Shown in pieces: positions 26,060 to 34,560 of a stretch of DNA of 64,000 nucleotides. The notes under the pieces were generated by a model that saw only the letters and a program-made list of their open reading frames with translations, searched no databases and had not been told where the DNA came from. Positions within the stretch are counted from its first letter, which is position 1; the number at the start of each line of letters is the position of its first letter. The stretch covers positions 50,521 through 114,520 of the forward strand of contig CAWUKT010000011.1 of the NCBI GenBank assembly GCA_963923035.1, in the 5' to 3' direction. A program made the position numbers and the translations under genes. Source of the DNA: CAWUKT01 sp963923035. Lineage in GTDB: Bacteria; Bacteroidota; Bacteroidia; J057; JADKCL01.

Positions 26060-27829
26060 TTATTTCATCAGCGGCAAGCGGCCTTTTTCCAGCAAGCGCC
26101 CCACTGGATAACGCAGGTGGGTCGGCTCGTAGTGTTCCGACTGGCGATACAGCCAGTCCATTTGGCCCCAGTCATTCCCCTGGAGGGTACTGTCGGCGGC
26201 CACGGCTTCGTCAAAGCGCTGCTTCAGGCCGGGATCGGCCGCCAGCATCTCCTGGGCCGTTTTTTCAAAGACGTACAAGCTGAAATATTCCTTCCGTTGG
26301 AGGATTTCGTCGAAGAAATTCCAGTGGAAAAAGCTGTCGTGGGCCTCGGGTTCGAGGGTTTCGATAATGTAGCGGTTGACGGCCTGATCACATGTGACCA
26401 CATAGTCACCCTTCCGGTAGGTCACGGTCTGCATTTCCTTCCGCACCTTCACTTTGCTGATCGGCCAATGGCCTTCATAGGGCGCGCGGGCGGCCTGGAA
26501 ATCATCGATGAAGTACATCTCGGCTTCGACTTCGGTGTCTTCGGCCAGCCGCTGCATTTTAACCCCGGCCCATTCCAACCGCTTCACCACGCCGCGCCAA
26601 CTCTGCGGGACGATATAGGCGTAGGGCTTCTTGACCGTCACGACCGGCCGGTAGGTATTGTAAAAGGGAATCGTGCGGCGCCAGGGCTTGCCGGAATCGT
26701 AGCTCAGACGCGGCTTGCCGGTAATCTTACTCGTGCCCACGGTCGCTTCGTAGCCCATGAAATCGAGGTCGGTGGCCGCGTCCATGTCCACTTCCCACCG
26801 CAAGGTGAATTCTTCCTGCGCTTTGACCTGCTTGATGGCCTCCGCCCGCAGACGCGCGATTTTCGTCCGGTCCCGGTTCGTGAGGATGAGGAGGTTCAGC
26901 AGAAAATGGTAGGTCCCGTACACGCGGTCCTCGAAGGTCTTGAGCATATGGGCCTCGGTCGTATAGCCGATGGTATTGTAGAGGGCGGCGAGGCCCGTGC
27001 TGTACCGCGGTGTCTCGAGGAAGCCCACCAGGCCCGAATCCGGCGGCGTGCCCCAGCCCATTGTGTTCACGTAGGGGCACATGTCGTAGTTGGCCTTGGA
27101 CATCGCGTCGACGAGGCCGGGGTTCATGTAATTTTCCATGTAGCCCGCCAGTTCCGGGTGGAGCTTGTCCTTCTGGGTCGGGATATAGGTCATGAACGAA
27201 GGGTAATCCGCGCCGTTGGTCGTGTGGGTATCGACGAACAAATCGGGTCGCCACTCGCTGAAGATTTGCAGGAAGGTCTGGGCGTTGCGGGAATCGTTCT
27301 TGATGAAATCGCGGTTGAGGTCAAGGAGGCGGCCATTTCCGCGGAAACCGTAATTCTCGGGTCCGTTTTGGTTGGCCCGGCTGGCGGGGCCCCGGTTGAG
27401 GGATCCGCCGACGTTGTAGAGCGGAATGATGAGGACCGTGATGTGGTCCAGCAGGGGCTTGTAAATCTTGTCGTTGACGAGGTCGCGGGCCAGGATCATG
27501 CTGGCGTCCACGCCGCAGGGCTCACCGGGGTGAATGCCGTTGTTGATGAGGACAATGCGCTTGTCCTGGCGGCGGGTCATGACCGGATTGAAGGTCTTGC
27601 CGTCGCCGGAGATCACCACCAGGTGCAGCGGACGGCCGACATCGGTCCCGTTTTCGTATTCCACCAACTCAACCATTTTGCTCTCCGTCGCCAATTGGGT
27701 ATAGAAAGCGATCGCTTCGTCGTAGGTCGCGGAATAGTTGCTCCCGTTCTGCTCGAACGGGGTCTGCATCTCCTGCGCCCAGGCCCAATGGCCCATGACC
27801 ATCCCCACCAGGACCAAAACGGCCTTCAT
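26060..27829 (-). CDS. exported M14-family zinc carboxypeptidase
   Basis: 589 residues, starting at the ATG that directly opens the signal peptide (MKAVLVLVGMVMGHWAWAQ); an in-frame ATG 36 bases upstream would overlap the lipoprotein gene. The peptidase domain has the zinc ligands His100 and Glu103 (GIHPGEPCG) and His202 (DTHTTNG); a later Glu in GYTTEAHML is the likely catalytic base. The C-terminal 250 residues form an additional beta-rich domain. It removes C-terminal residues from peptides, probably in the periplasm. The preceding lipoprotein gene ends 4 bases upstream, suggesting one transcript. Confidence 0.92.
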   Translation of the reverse strand: MKAVLVLVGMVMGHWAWAQEMQTPFEQNGSNYSATYDEAIAFYTQLATESKMVELVEYENGTDVGRPLHLVVISGDGKTFNPVMTRRQDKRIVLINNGIHPGEPCGVDASMILARDLVNDKIYKPLLDHITVLIIPLYNVGGSLNRGPASRANQNGPENYGFRGNGRLLDLNRDFIKNDSRNAQTFLQIFSEWRPDLFVDTHTTNGADYPSFMTYIPTQKDKLHPELAGYMENYMNPGLVDAMSKANYDMCPYVNTMGWGTPPDSGLVGFLETPRYSTGLAALYNTIGYTTEAHMLKTFEDRVYGTYHFLLNLLILTNRDRTKIARLRAEAIKQVKAQEEFTLRWEVDMDAATDLDFMGYEATVGTSKITGKPRLSYDSGKPWRRTIPFYNTYRPVVTVKKPYAYIVPQSWRGVVKRLEWAGVKMQRLAEDTEVEAEMYFIDDFQAARAPYEGHWPISKVKVRKEMQTVTYRKGDYVVTCDQAVNRYIIETLEPEAHDSFFHWNFFDEILQRKEYFSLYVFEKTAQEMLAADPGLKQRFDEAVAADSTLQGNDWGQMDWLYRQSEHYEPTHLRYPVGRLLEKGRLPLMK

Positions 27830-27833
27830 TGTA

Positions 27834-28754
27834 TTATTTCGATTCAGCATAGCGTTCAATTTCAATCTTCACAGCTTGATTTTCGCCCCCTTCAATGACC
27901 AACTCTCCCTCCATGACCGAGGAAGACTCCCGTTGCAGCACGCGGCCGCTGGAAAGCTCCAGCGTGATTTTGGCGGACGCAGAACCCGAAAGGTCGTAGC
28001 GTACCGGCAAGACCTCGCCCAATTCGTCGGTCGGGATCGGCGTAATTTCCGTTGCCTGGTCGATGACCGCCCGGTCACCCTCTACGGAAGAGAGGGTATA
28101 GGTGGACGTATATTTCACGTTGTAAGTCGACGCAAACCGGCCCGTACGGGTCCAGGAAGTGCCAATGGTGACCGCATCTTCCGGCAAGAAATTGAATTCG
28201 GCGCCGAGCTGTTGGCGGAACAGCTCGTCCCCCCGGCCCGCGTCGTCGGGCTGGCCGGTCGTGCGCTCCATCATGTCCTTTCCTCCCACAATGTCCACCA
28301 CCTGACCCGTACTCGGAAACAAGCGCACTTCCAGGCGCGTGTCGAGCAGGTGCTCAAGGCCATTGCCGGGGCCGGTATTGGGGTCATTGGAATCGTACAA
28401 AAACTTGTTTTCCCCGTCTGATCCTTCTCCGTATACCCCGACGTACGAAATGTTGATGGGCAGCATTTGCTCCTTGTCGACGGCCTGGGGGTTGAATTTG
28501 CGGGTGATGACTGTGCTGACCTTGGACACTGCGGGGGTGGCAGCGTCCGGATTCAGGGTGGTCACCTCCGTGCGTTTTTCCTTGACACTCCAGCTCGCAT
28601 CGGGCACCAGGTTCAGGTTCAATGCGTAGGTCGGCTCCTGCGGTTCGTCAGGGGTCGGGGCCTGGGTTTCCGCCGGGGTCTCCGCCTCGGAACTGGGTTC
28701 GCAGGCAAAACTCACCAGGGCCAACATCAACAGGGGAAGGAATCGTTTTTTCAT
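27834..28754 (-). CDS. lipoprotein of DUF6263 type
   Basis: 306 residues from the ATG giving a lipoprotein signal (lipobox SFAC at residues 14-17). A Pro/Glu/Thr-rich linker leads to a beta-rich domain with paired features seen in DUF6263 proteins (TSTYTLSSVEGDRAVIDQ, GSASAKITLELSSGRVLQRE); I am fairly but not fully sure of the family. Located in the envelope, anchored by lipid. The M14 peptidase gene follows with a 4-base gap, so both are probably in one operon; a TATTTTTA box lies about 20 bases upstream. Confidence 0.72.
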   Translation of the reverse strand: MKKRFLPLLMLALVSFACEPSSEAETPAETQAPTPDEPQEPTYALNLNLVPDASWSVKEKRTEVTTLNPDAATPAVSKVSTVITRKFNPQAVDKEQMLPINISYVGVYGEGSDGENKFLYDSNDPNTGPGNGLEHLLDTRLEVRLFPSTGQVVDIVGGKDMMERTTGQPDDAGRGDELFRQQLGAEFNFLPEDAVTIGTSWTRTGRFASTYNVKYTSTYTLSSVEGDRAVIDQATEITPIPTDELGEVLPVRYDLSGSASAKITLELSSGRVLQRESSSVMEGELVIEGGENQAVKIEIERYAESK

Positions 28755-28892
28755 GGGGACAAGATTAGGGGGGTAAAAATAGCAAGAGCGGGGGAGAAAA
28801 GGAAAAAGGCAGTGCAGTCCCAAAAGGCCCACCTGCGGGTTCAAATCGTCATTTTCCCTCCCCTCCACCCCAAAAAGGAGCGGGCATTTTAG

Positions 28893-28899
28893 TAGTTTG
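28893..28899 (+). promoter_or_regulatory. shortened -7-like box TAGTTTG before first membrane paralogue
   Basis: A 7-base TAnTTTG (one base shorter than TAnnTTTG) 16 bases before the GTG start. Equivalent boxes with similar upstream GC/T-rich context precede the next two paralogues, which supports function. Confidence 0.35.
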
Positions 28900-28915
28900 G
28901 AAAAAATATCCTGCC

Positions 28916-29494
28916 GTGATCATTTCCCTGAACCGCATTTTTCTCGTCCTCCTCCTGTCGTTTTCCTGTGTCCATCCCGCCTCCCTACTGGCCCAAAGCG
29001 AGGGACAAGCCGGGGAAGAGGTTCTGTTGCTCGAAAACCAACTGAAGCCCCAGCGCACCATCGAAATTCGGACCGGTGATCGGATCGTGTATCCGGAGTC
29101 CAGTGATCCGGGTGCTCCCAAACAAGTCGTAGAGGTCACGGGGATCGAGGATTCCAGCCTCTTCGTACGCGCGGAGGGCGAAAACGGGACTTATTCCCTT
29201 CGGCTCCGGGATTATCCCTACGTTCAGCACCAGCGGCGTGGTATCCGAAAAGCCTTTCGGATCCTGGGCTTCACCGACCTGGCCGTGCTGGTCGGGGGCC
29301 TGCTGGCCACCTTGATCATGGCCTTCACGGCTACGGGAACCTTCGCGAGCCTGACCGTAGCCGTCTTCTTCCTTGTGACCCTGGCCCTTGCTGTTCCCAT
29401 TGGAATCGCGGCCCTGGTGCTCTTTTTCCTGATGCGGCGGAAAATCTGGCTGAAGGAATGGCGCATCCGAAAGGTCAGGCGCCGCCCAAATTGA
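28916..29494 (+). CDS. small membrane protein with signal peptide, paralogue 1 of 4
   Basis: 192 residues. The GTG start is placed by comparison with paralogue 3, whose ATG-ATC occupies the same position. A signal peptide ends LLAQ; the next 75 residues are a small beta region (IEIRTGDRIVYPESSDPGAPKQVVEVTGIEDSSLFV), then DYPYVQHQRRGIRKAFRILGF, two membrane helices (about 120-145 and 150-175) and an Arg/Lys-rich tail. The topology is a periplasmic beta domain, a helix hairpin and a basic end. No known family. It heads a tandem array. Confidence 0.75.
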   Translation: MIISLNRIFLVLLLSFSCVHPASLLAQSEGQAGEEVLLLENQLKPQRTIEIRTGDRIVYPESSDPGAPKQVVEVTGIEDSSLFVRAEGENGTYSLRLRDYPYVQHQRRGIRKAFRILGFTDLAVLVGGLLATLIMAFTATGTFASLTVAVFFLVTLALAVPIGIAALVLFFLMRRKIWLKEWRIRKVRRRPN

Positions 29495-29529
29495 ATGGAA
29501 CGGGCCTGAAAAAAGCGGGCATATTTGTG

Positions 29530-29536
29530 TACTTTG
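29530..29536 (+). promoter_or_regulatory. shortened -7-like box TACTTTG before second membrane paralogue
   Basis: TAnTTTG ending six bases before the ATG, the same spacing as in front of paralogue 3. Confidence 0.35.
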
Positions 29537-29542
29537 ATCGAC

Positions 29543-30157
29543 ATGATTGCCGCTGCTCCCGTGAAATACCGCCTTTTTTACGCCTTTTGGCTGGTTTTAT
29601 TGCTCATTGGGCTACAACCCCTCCACGCCCAAACCGAGGCCCAGGCCAACGAAGACATACTCCTGCTCCAAAACCAAACCAAACCCGATCGATACGTGGA
29701 AATTCGGTCCGGGGACAAGGTGGTCTATCCCGTCGAGACCGAGCGGGGACCTCGTAAACAGCGGGTAAGGATCGCTGCCATCGAAGATTCGAGCCTGATC
29801 GTCCAGGAGACGAAGTACGCCCCGACCTATTCCATCCAACTTACCGACTATCCCTATCTCAAGGTCCAACGCCGGGGAGTCCGGCGGGCATTCCGTACGC
29901 TGGGCTTGATTGGGCTGGGAATTGGAGCCGCCGGCGGGATCCTCAGCCTCCTGATCCTGGCGTTTTCGACCAGCTCCGGCGCAAGTCTGGGTGCGGCCAT
30001 CGTGATGATCTTTGCGTCCGTCATCGCCATTCCTTTCGTGGCCATCTCGCTGATATTGTTCTTGTTCATCTGGCGAAAAATCTGGCTGAAAAACTGGAAA
30101 ATTCGCAAAACCAGCCGCCGCAACGTCGTCAAGAAGGTTGTTCCGGCTGAAAAATAA
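29543..30157 (+). CDS. small membrane protein with signal peptide, paralogue 2 of 4
   Basis: 204 residues from the ATG nearest the signal peptide (a start 18 bases upstream is in frame). Same plan as its neighbours: signal peptide ending LHAQ, beta region VEIRSGDKVVYPVETERGPRKQ ... IAAIEDSSLIVQE, DYPYLKVQRRGVRRAFRTLGLIGLG, two membrane helices and a tail ending NVVKKVVPAEK. Its DNA is clearly similar to paralogue 3 around the signal-peptide end and the C-terminus, so duplication is recent. Confidence 0.82.
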   Translation: MIAAAPVKYRLFYAFWLVLLLIGLQPLHAQTEAQANEDILLLQNQTKPDRYVEIRSGDKVVYPVETERGPRKQRVRIAAIEDSSLIVQETKYAPTYSIQLTDYPYLKVQRRGVRRAFRTLGLIGLGIGAAGGILSLLILAFSTSSGASLGAAIVMIFASVIAIPFVAISLILFLFIWRKIWLKNWKIRKTSRRNVVKKVVPAEK

Positions 30158-30279
30158 GTTCACCCCCCTTCGAATCTCCGGGGCCGGTTTGGCAGCGTTG
30201 GCATTTCCCTTCCCCCAACAAAACGGACCCAACTCCGGGGAAACTCAATTGAGCGCACGAAAAAAAGCGCGCTTTTCTG

Positions 30280-30286
30280 TATTTTG
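30280..30286 (+). promoter_or_regulatory. shortened -7-like box TATTTTG before third membrane paralogue
   Basis: TAnTTTG ending six bases before the ATG, with an A-run and GCGCGCTTTT stretch upstream that resembles the region before paralogue 2. Confidence 0.35.
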
Positions 30287-30292
30287 GGTCAA

Positions 30293-30913
30293 ATGATCAC
30301 CATAACTGCTACTGCAAATCGCCTTGCCTATGCTTTGCTCCTGAGTTTGTTTTTCCTTGGCCTACAACCGCTCCACGCCCAAACCCAAGCCCAGGCCAAC
30401 GAAGACATGCTCCTCCTCCAAAATCAATCCCAACCGAACCAGTACGTGGAAATTCGGGCGGGAGACCGGCTGGTCTACCCCGAAATGACTGATCGGGGAC
30501 CCCGCAAAAAGCAGGTTCGTGTTAACGCCATCGGGGATTCCAGCCTGGTGGTCCAGGAACACCAAAAAGCCGATCCTTATTCCATCCGACTTCACGACTA
30601 CCCCTATGTCATCCACCAACGCCGGAAAGTCCGTAAGGCGGTTCGTACCCTTGGATTCATCTCCCTGGGAATCCTGCTCGGAGGATTGGTCGGCAGCGTC
30701 CTGTTCCTGACCTTATCAACCAATTCCTACGCTGGATTGGGAGCCGTCATTCTGTTGTATTTCTCCTGGGTGGTGGCCATTCCCTTTGTGGCGGCCACTT
30801 TGGTCCTGTTATTTTTCCTGTGGCGGAAGCTCTGGATGAGGAACTGGAAAATCCGCAAAACCCGCCGCCGCAACGTCGTCAAAAAGGTCGTTCCGGCCCC
30901 GCCCAAAAAATAA
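30293..30913 (+). CDS. small membrane protein with signal peptide, paralogue 3 of 4
   Basis: 206 residues. Signal peptide ending LHAQ, beta region VEIRAGDRLVYPEMTDRGPRKKQ ... NAIGDSSLVVQE, DYPYVIHQRRKVRKAVRTLGFISLG, a helix hairpin and a tail RRRNVVKKVVPAPPKK. The closest relative in the array is paralogue 2. An ATG nine bases upstream is in frame, but this ATG gives the best signal peptide and the same promoter spacing as paralogue 2. Confidence 0.82.
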   Translation: MITITATANRLAYALLLSLFFLGLQPLHAQTQAQANEDMLLLQNQSQPNQYVEIRAGDRLVYPEMTDRGPRKKQVRVNAIGDSSLVVQEHQKADPYSIRLHDYPYVIHQRRKVRKAVRTLGFISLGILLGGLVGSVLFLTLSTNSYAGLGAVILLYFSWVVAIPFVAATLVLLFFLWRKLWMRNWKIRKTRRRNVVKKVVPAPPKK

Positions 30914-30987
30914 ATTTTTCCCTCCATGCAATCTTTTGGCGCTTTCGGTCGTCTGACTGAAAACGTCACTCAAATTTTTCTAACACC

Positions 30988-31539
30988 ATGCAAACTCGAT
31001 TCATTTTCGGGGCACTTCTCCTGTGCCTCCAGTTCACCCTTGTATCCCCTCTGTTCGCCCAGCAACAAGCCCAATCGGCGGACCAGGAAATTGTTTTTCA
31101 ACGGGATGACAAGGAAGAAACAGTTCAGGTGGGCGACCATGTTTCCTACAAAATTTACGGCTCTTACCGCGGCTTCGATGGCTACATCGAGGAAATCGGA
31201 TCCGATTACATTGTGGTCAACCGGCACACCATTGAGTTGGATGATATCCGGCGGCTCACAGCGATGCCGGAAAAGGCCCATCGGATGAGCTGGGGATTCC
31301 TCATTGGAGGCCTGCTCTGCCTGGCTTTGGCCGCTTCCGGCCTGATCGGACTCATTTATTGGGCCTTCTTTTCCCGGGGAAACTTCCGCCAGGACTCCGA
31401 AGCCATTCGGAGGATTTACCGAAACACGCTGATTTCCGGCCTCCTCATGTCTTTCTTCGGCTTTTTTGTCTTTCTGTTCAAGCGAAAAGTTTTCCGCTTT
31501 CGGAAGTGGAAAGTGAGCGTTCGAAAGCAGAAAGAATGA
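30988..31539 (+). CDS. small membrane protein with signal peptide, divergent paralogue 4 of 4
   Basis: 183 residues with signal peptide ending LFAQ, a shorter beta region (VQVGDHVSYKIYGSYRGFDGYIEEIGSDYIVVNRHTIEL), a helix pair (about 100-125 and 145-165) and a basic tail (KRKVFRFRKWKVSVRKQKE). Sequence is much further from the other three, but topology, size and position match. It precedes the serine-biosynthesis genes and may be transcribed independently of them. Confidence 0.76.
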   Translation: MQTRFIFGALLLCLQFTLVSPLFAQQQAQSADQEIVFQRDDKEETVQVGDHVSYKIYGSYRGFDGYIEEIGSDYIVVNRHTIELDDIRRLTAMPEKAHRMSWGFLIGGLLCLALAASGLIGLIYWAFFSRGNFRQDSEAIRRIYRNTLISGLLMSFFGFFVFLFKRKVFRFRKWKVSVRKQKE

Positions 31540-31551
31540 CCAAGATTATCG

Positions 31552-31559
31552 TATCTTTG
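31552..31559 (+). promoter_or_regulatory. -7 box TATCTTTG for the SerB-SerA gene
   Basis: Exact consensus ending eight bases before the ATG, giving an almost leaderless transcript. Confidence 0.6.
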
Positions 31560-31567
31560 CGCCCGCA

Positions 31568-33454
31568 ATGGAAAGGTATTACATCATCGATTTCGATTCG
31601 ACCTTCGTCCAGGTAGAAGCCCTGGAAGAGCTCGCAAAGATCGTCCTCAAAGGCAACAAGAAGAAGGCCAGCATCCTGGCCCAAATCGAAGATCTCACCT
31701 CCAAGGGAATTGAAGGTGAGATTTCCTTTACTGACGGGCTGGCCCGCCGCCTCGAACTCATCGGGGCGAACCGCAGCCACCTGGACCCGCTGATCAAAAA
31801 ACTCCGGAAGAAAGTCTCCAAGTCCATCCAGCGCAACGAGCAGTTCTTCAAGGACCACGTGGACCAGCTCTACGTCGTTTCCGCCGGATTCCGGGAGTTC
31901 ATCGAGCCCATCGTCGCCGATTTTGGCATTCCCGCCGAGCGGGTCTTCGCCAATACCTTCACCTTCGACGACCGGGACAATATCACCGGTTTTGACCACG
32001 ACAACCTCCTGTCTCGCCCGGACGGCAAACGGGCCCAATTGAAGGCCCTGAACCTGCCGGGGGAGATTTTTGTCATCGGAGACGGCTACTCCGATTATAC
32101 CATGAGCGATGGGGAAGAAAAGGTGAAGTTCTTTGCCTTTACGGAGAATGTGGAACGGGAAACGGCCAAGCAGTTGGCGGACCACGTCACCCCGAGCTTC
32201 GACGAATTCCTCTACCACAACCGGCTCCCCATGGCCATTTCCTACCCCAAGAACCGGATCAAGGTCCTGTTGCTGGAGGCCATCCACCCCAATGCCAAGG
32301 CCATGCTGGAGGATGAGGGTTACCAGGTGGAATTGTTGAGCCACAGCTTGCCGGAGGAGGAGTTGTGCGAAAAAATCAAGGACGTGTCCATCATCGGGAT
32401 TCGTTCCAAGACCAAGCTGACGCGGAAGGTCATCGAAAGCGCGGAACGCCTGATGGCAGTGGGCTGCTTTTGCATTGGGACGAACCAGGTGGACCTGGAA
32501 GCGTGTCTTGACCGGGGCATCCCCGTGTTCAATGCGCCGTATAGCAATACCCGTTCCGTGGTGGAACTGGTGATCGGTGAAATCATCATGCTGAACCGGG
32601 GCATCCCGGAGAAAAACCGCATGATGCACGAGGGGAAGTGGAACAAGTCCGCGAAAAACAGCCACGAAATCCGGGGGAAAACGCTCGGCATCATTGGCTA
32701 CGGCAATATTGGATCGCAGTTGTCGGTGCTGGCCGAGTCCATGGGGATGAAGGTCATCTTCTACGACAAGGTGGATAAGTTGGCGCTGGGAAATGCCGAA
32801 CGCTGCCTGACCCTCCGCGACCTGCTGCGGCGCTCCGATGTGGTCAGCCTCCACGTCGATGGCGACGTGAGCAATATCAACTTCTTCGGCGATGCCGAGA
32901 TGCGGCAGATGAAGAAGGGCTCCTTCCTCATCAACCTGGCCCGCGGCTTTGTCGTGGACGTGGAAGCGCTGAAGAAGCACATGGAAAAAGGGAAAATTCT
33001 GGGCGCGGCAGTGGATGTGTTCCCCACCGAGCCCCGCAGCAACGACGAGCCGTTTGTCAGCCCCCTTTCCGGCACCTCCAACCTCCTGCTCACGCCCCAT
33101 ATCGGCGGCAGCACGCTGGAAGCCCAGGTGGACATCGCCGCCTTCGTGCCCGACAAGCTCATCGGCTACGTCAATACCGGCAGCACCTTCAACAGTGTGA
33201 ATTTCCCCCGCCTCCAACTCCCCCACCAGCGGGAATCTCACCGCCTCATCCACATCCACCACAACCAGCCTGGCCTCATGGCCAAGCTGACCCAAATCAT
33301 CTCCGACCACGGATGCAATATTGTAGGCCAGTACCTGCAAACGAATATGAAGGTCGGCTACGTTATTACTGATATTAACCGCAAATACGACAAGAAAGTC
33401 ACCCAAGCGCTACGTAAAGTCGACGGAACCATTAAATTTCGCGTCCTTTACTGA
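31568..33454 (+). CDS. phosphoserine phosphatase-phosphoglycerate dehydrogenase fusion
   Basis: 628 residues with two enzymes. Residues 1-215 are a HAD phosphatase of SerB type: DFDSTFV (Asp8, Asp10), Ser105 (VVSAG), Lys154, and GDGYSD (Asp172, Asp176). Residues 229-540 are D-3-phosphoglycerate dehydrogenase (SerA): NAD-binding GYGNIG (377-382), NLARG (Arg459), Glu488 and HIGGS (His511). An ACT domain (about 555-628) starts at HIHHNQPGLMAKLT and is a likely serine-feedback site. All catalytic residues of both halves look intact, so it probably performs the first and last steps of serine synthesis. serC follows 23 bases later. Confidence 0.93.
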   Translation: MERYYIIDFDSTFVQVEALEELAKIVLKGNKKKASILAQIEDLTSKGIEGEISFTDGLARRLELIGANRSHLDPLIKKLRKKVSKSIQRNEQFFKDHVDQLYVVSAGFREFIEPIVADFGIPAERVFANTFTFDDRDNITGFDHDNLLSRPDGKRAQLKALNLPGEIFVIGDGYSDYTMSDGEEKVKFFAFTENVERETAKQLADHVTPSFDEFLYHNRLPMAISYPKNRIKVLLLEAIHPNAKAMLEDEGYQVELLSHSLPEEELCEKIKDVSIIGIRSKTKLTRKVIESAERLMAVGCFCIGTNQVDLEACLDRGIPVFNAPYSNTRSVVELVIGEIIMLNRGIPEKNRMMHEGKWNKSAKNSHEIRGKTLGIIGYGNIGSQLSVLAESMGMKVIFYDKVDKLALGNAERCLTLRDLLRRSDVVSLHVDGDVSNINFFGDAEMRQMKKGSFLINLARGFVVDVEALKKHMEKGKILGAAVDVFPTEPRSNDEPFVSPLSGTSNLLLTPHIGGSTLEAQVDIAAFVPDKLIGYVNTGSTFNSVNFPRLQLPHQRESHRLIHIHHNQPGLMAKLTQIISDHGCNIVGQYLQTNMKVGYVITDINRKYDKKVTQALRKVDGTIKFRVLY

Positions 33455-33477
33455 CCAACCAACGCCGCTAACCCTAC

Positions 33478-34560
33478 ATGGATACCATTCATTTCACACC
33501 CGGTCCTTCCCAGCTCTACCCCGGAACCGACCAGTTCATCCAGGAGGCCCTGCGCAAGCAGGTCCCATCCATTTCGCACCGCTCGGCTGCCTTTAAGTCC
33601 ATCTTCAAGGGCACCGTCAGCGCGCTGCGGGAATTGATGAATGTCCCGGAGGATTACCATATCCTCTTCTTTTCCTCGGCGACCGAGATCTGGGAGCGCC
33701 TGTTGCAAGCCTTCCACGGACCCGGCTTCTTCTTCGTCAATGGCAACTTTTCGGAACGTTTCCGCGCCTTCGCGCGGGAAATGGGGCGGTTGGAGTCTTC
33801 CGTAGAAGCTCCCCTCGGCCAAGGCTTTCCGATGGAACGCGTCCACATCCCCGATGGCACCGGCCTCGTCGGCATGATCGGGAACGAGACCAGTACCGGC
33901 GTTATGACCCCCGCCAACGACTACTACCTCATTGCCGACCGTTTTCCCCAACCGCTGCACTTCATCGACCTCACCTCGGCCAGCCCAATCTACCAGGTGG
34001 ACTTCCGCCGCGTAGATGGCGCCTACTTTTCGGTGCAGAAAGGCTTTGGATTGCCGGCTGGATTGGGCGTGCTGGTCCTGAGCGACCGGGCGTTGGAGCG
34101 GGTGAAAGAAGCGACGGGAAATGGGGAGTTTCGGGGCAATCACCGGAGCCTCGTCGAGATGGCGCGCCGGGCGGAGAAGCACCAGACGCCGGAAACGCCG
34201 AATGTGCTGGGCATTTTCTTGCTGGGCAAAGTTGCGCGGGCCATGCTGGACCGTGGTGACGAGCTGTTCACCACCTCCAAATTGAAAGCAGATCGCCTGT
34301 ATCAATTCTTTGATGCGCATCCCCGCTGGCAACCGACCGTCGATACGCCGCGCTGGCGCTCGGAGACGGTCGTGGTCCTGGATACGCCCAACCAAGCCGG
34401 CAATATTGCCACGGCATTGGCCCGACAGGGATTTGTGGTGGGACAAGGCTACAGTGAGCGGAAGGACGATCAAATCCGCATTGCGAATTTCCCGGCGACG
34501 AGTCTGGAGCAGACGGAAATGCTGGTGGAAGCCTTCCAAAAGCTGGAAATTCCCGTCTAA
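33478..34560 (+). CDS. serC: phosphoserine aminotransferase-like class V aminotransferase
   Basis: 360 residues. Opens with HFTPGPSQLYP, typical of SerC; Lys188 in FSVQKGFGLPAG is the PLP-binding lysine and HFIDLTSA holds the Asp that pairs with the PLP nitrogen. It would transaminate 3-phosphohydroxypyruvate with glutamate, the middle step between the two activities of the upstream fusion, so the two genes give the complete pathway. The sequence is more distant from the proteobacterial SerC, as usual for this branch; related class V aminotransferases cannot be fully excluded without context, but context is strong. Its end overlaps the convergent GNAT gene by four bases. Confidence 0.88.
   Translation: MDTIHFTPGPSQLYPGTDQFIQEALRKQVPSISHRSAAFKSIFKGTVSALRELMNVPEDYHILFFSSATEIWERLLQAFHGPGFFFVNGNFSERFRAFAREMGRLESSVEAPLGQGFPMERVHIPDGTGLVGMIGNETSTGVMTPANDYYLIADRFPQPLHFIDLTSASPIYQVDFRRVDGAYFSVQKGFGLPAGLGVLVLSDRALERVKEATGNGEFRGNHRSLVEMARRAEKHQTPETPNVLGIFLLGKVARAMLDRGDELFTTSKLKADRLYQFFDAHPRWQPTVDTPRWRSETVVVLDTPNQAGNIATALARQGFVVGQGYSERKDDQIRIANFPATSLEQTEMLVEAFQKLEIPV

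Noticed and set aside
26039..27898. Antisense 619-residue open frame over the M14 peptidase
   Set aside because: The sense strand has signal peptide and zinc motifs; the antisense translation shows no known pattern.
31478..33406. Antisense 642-residue open frame over the SerB-SerA fusion
   Set aside because: A mirror effect of the codon pattern; the sense strand has intact motifs for two enzymes.
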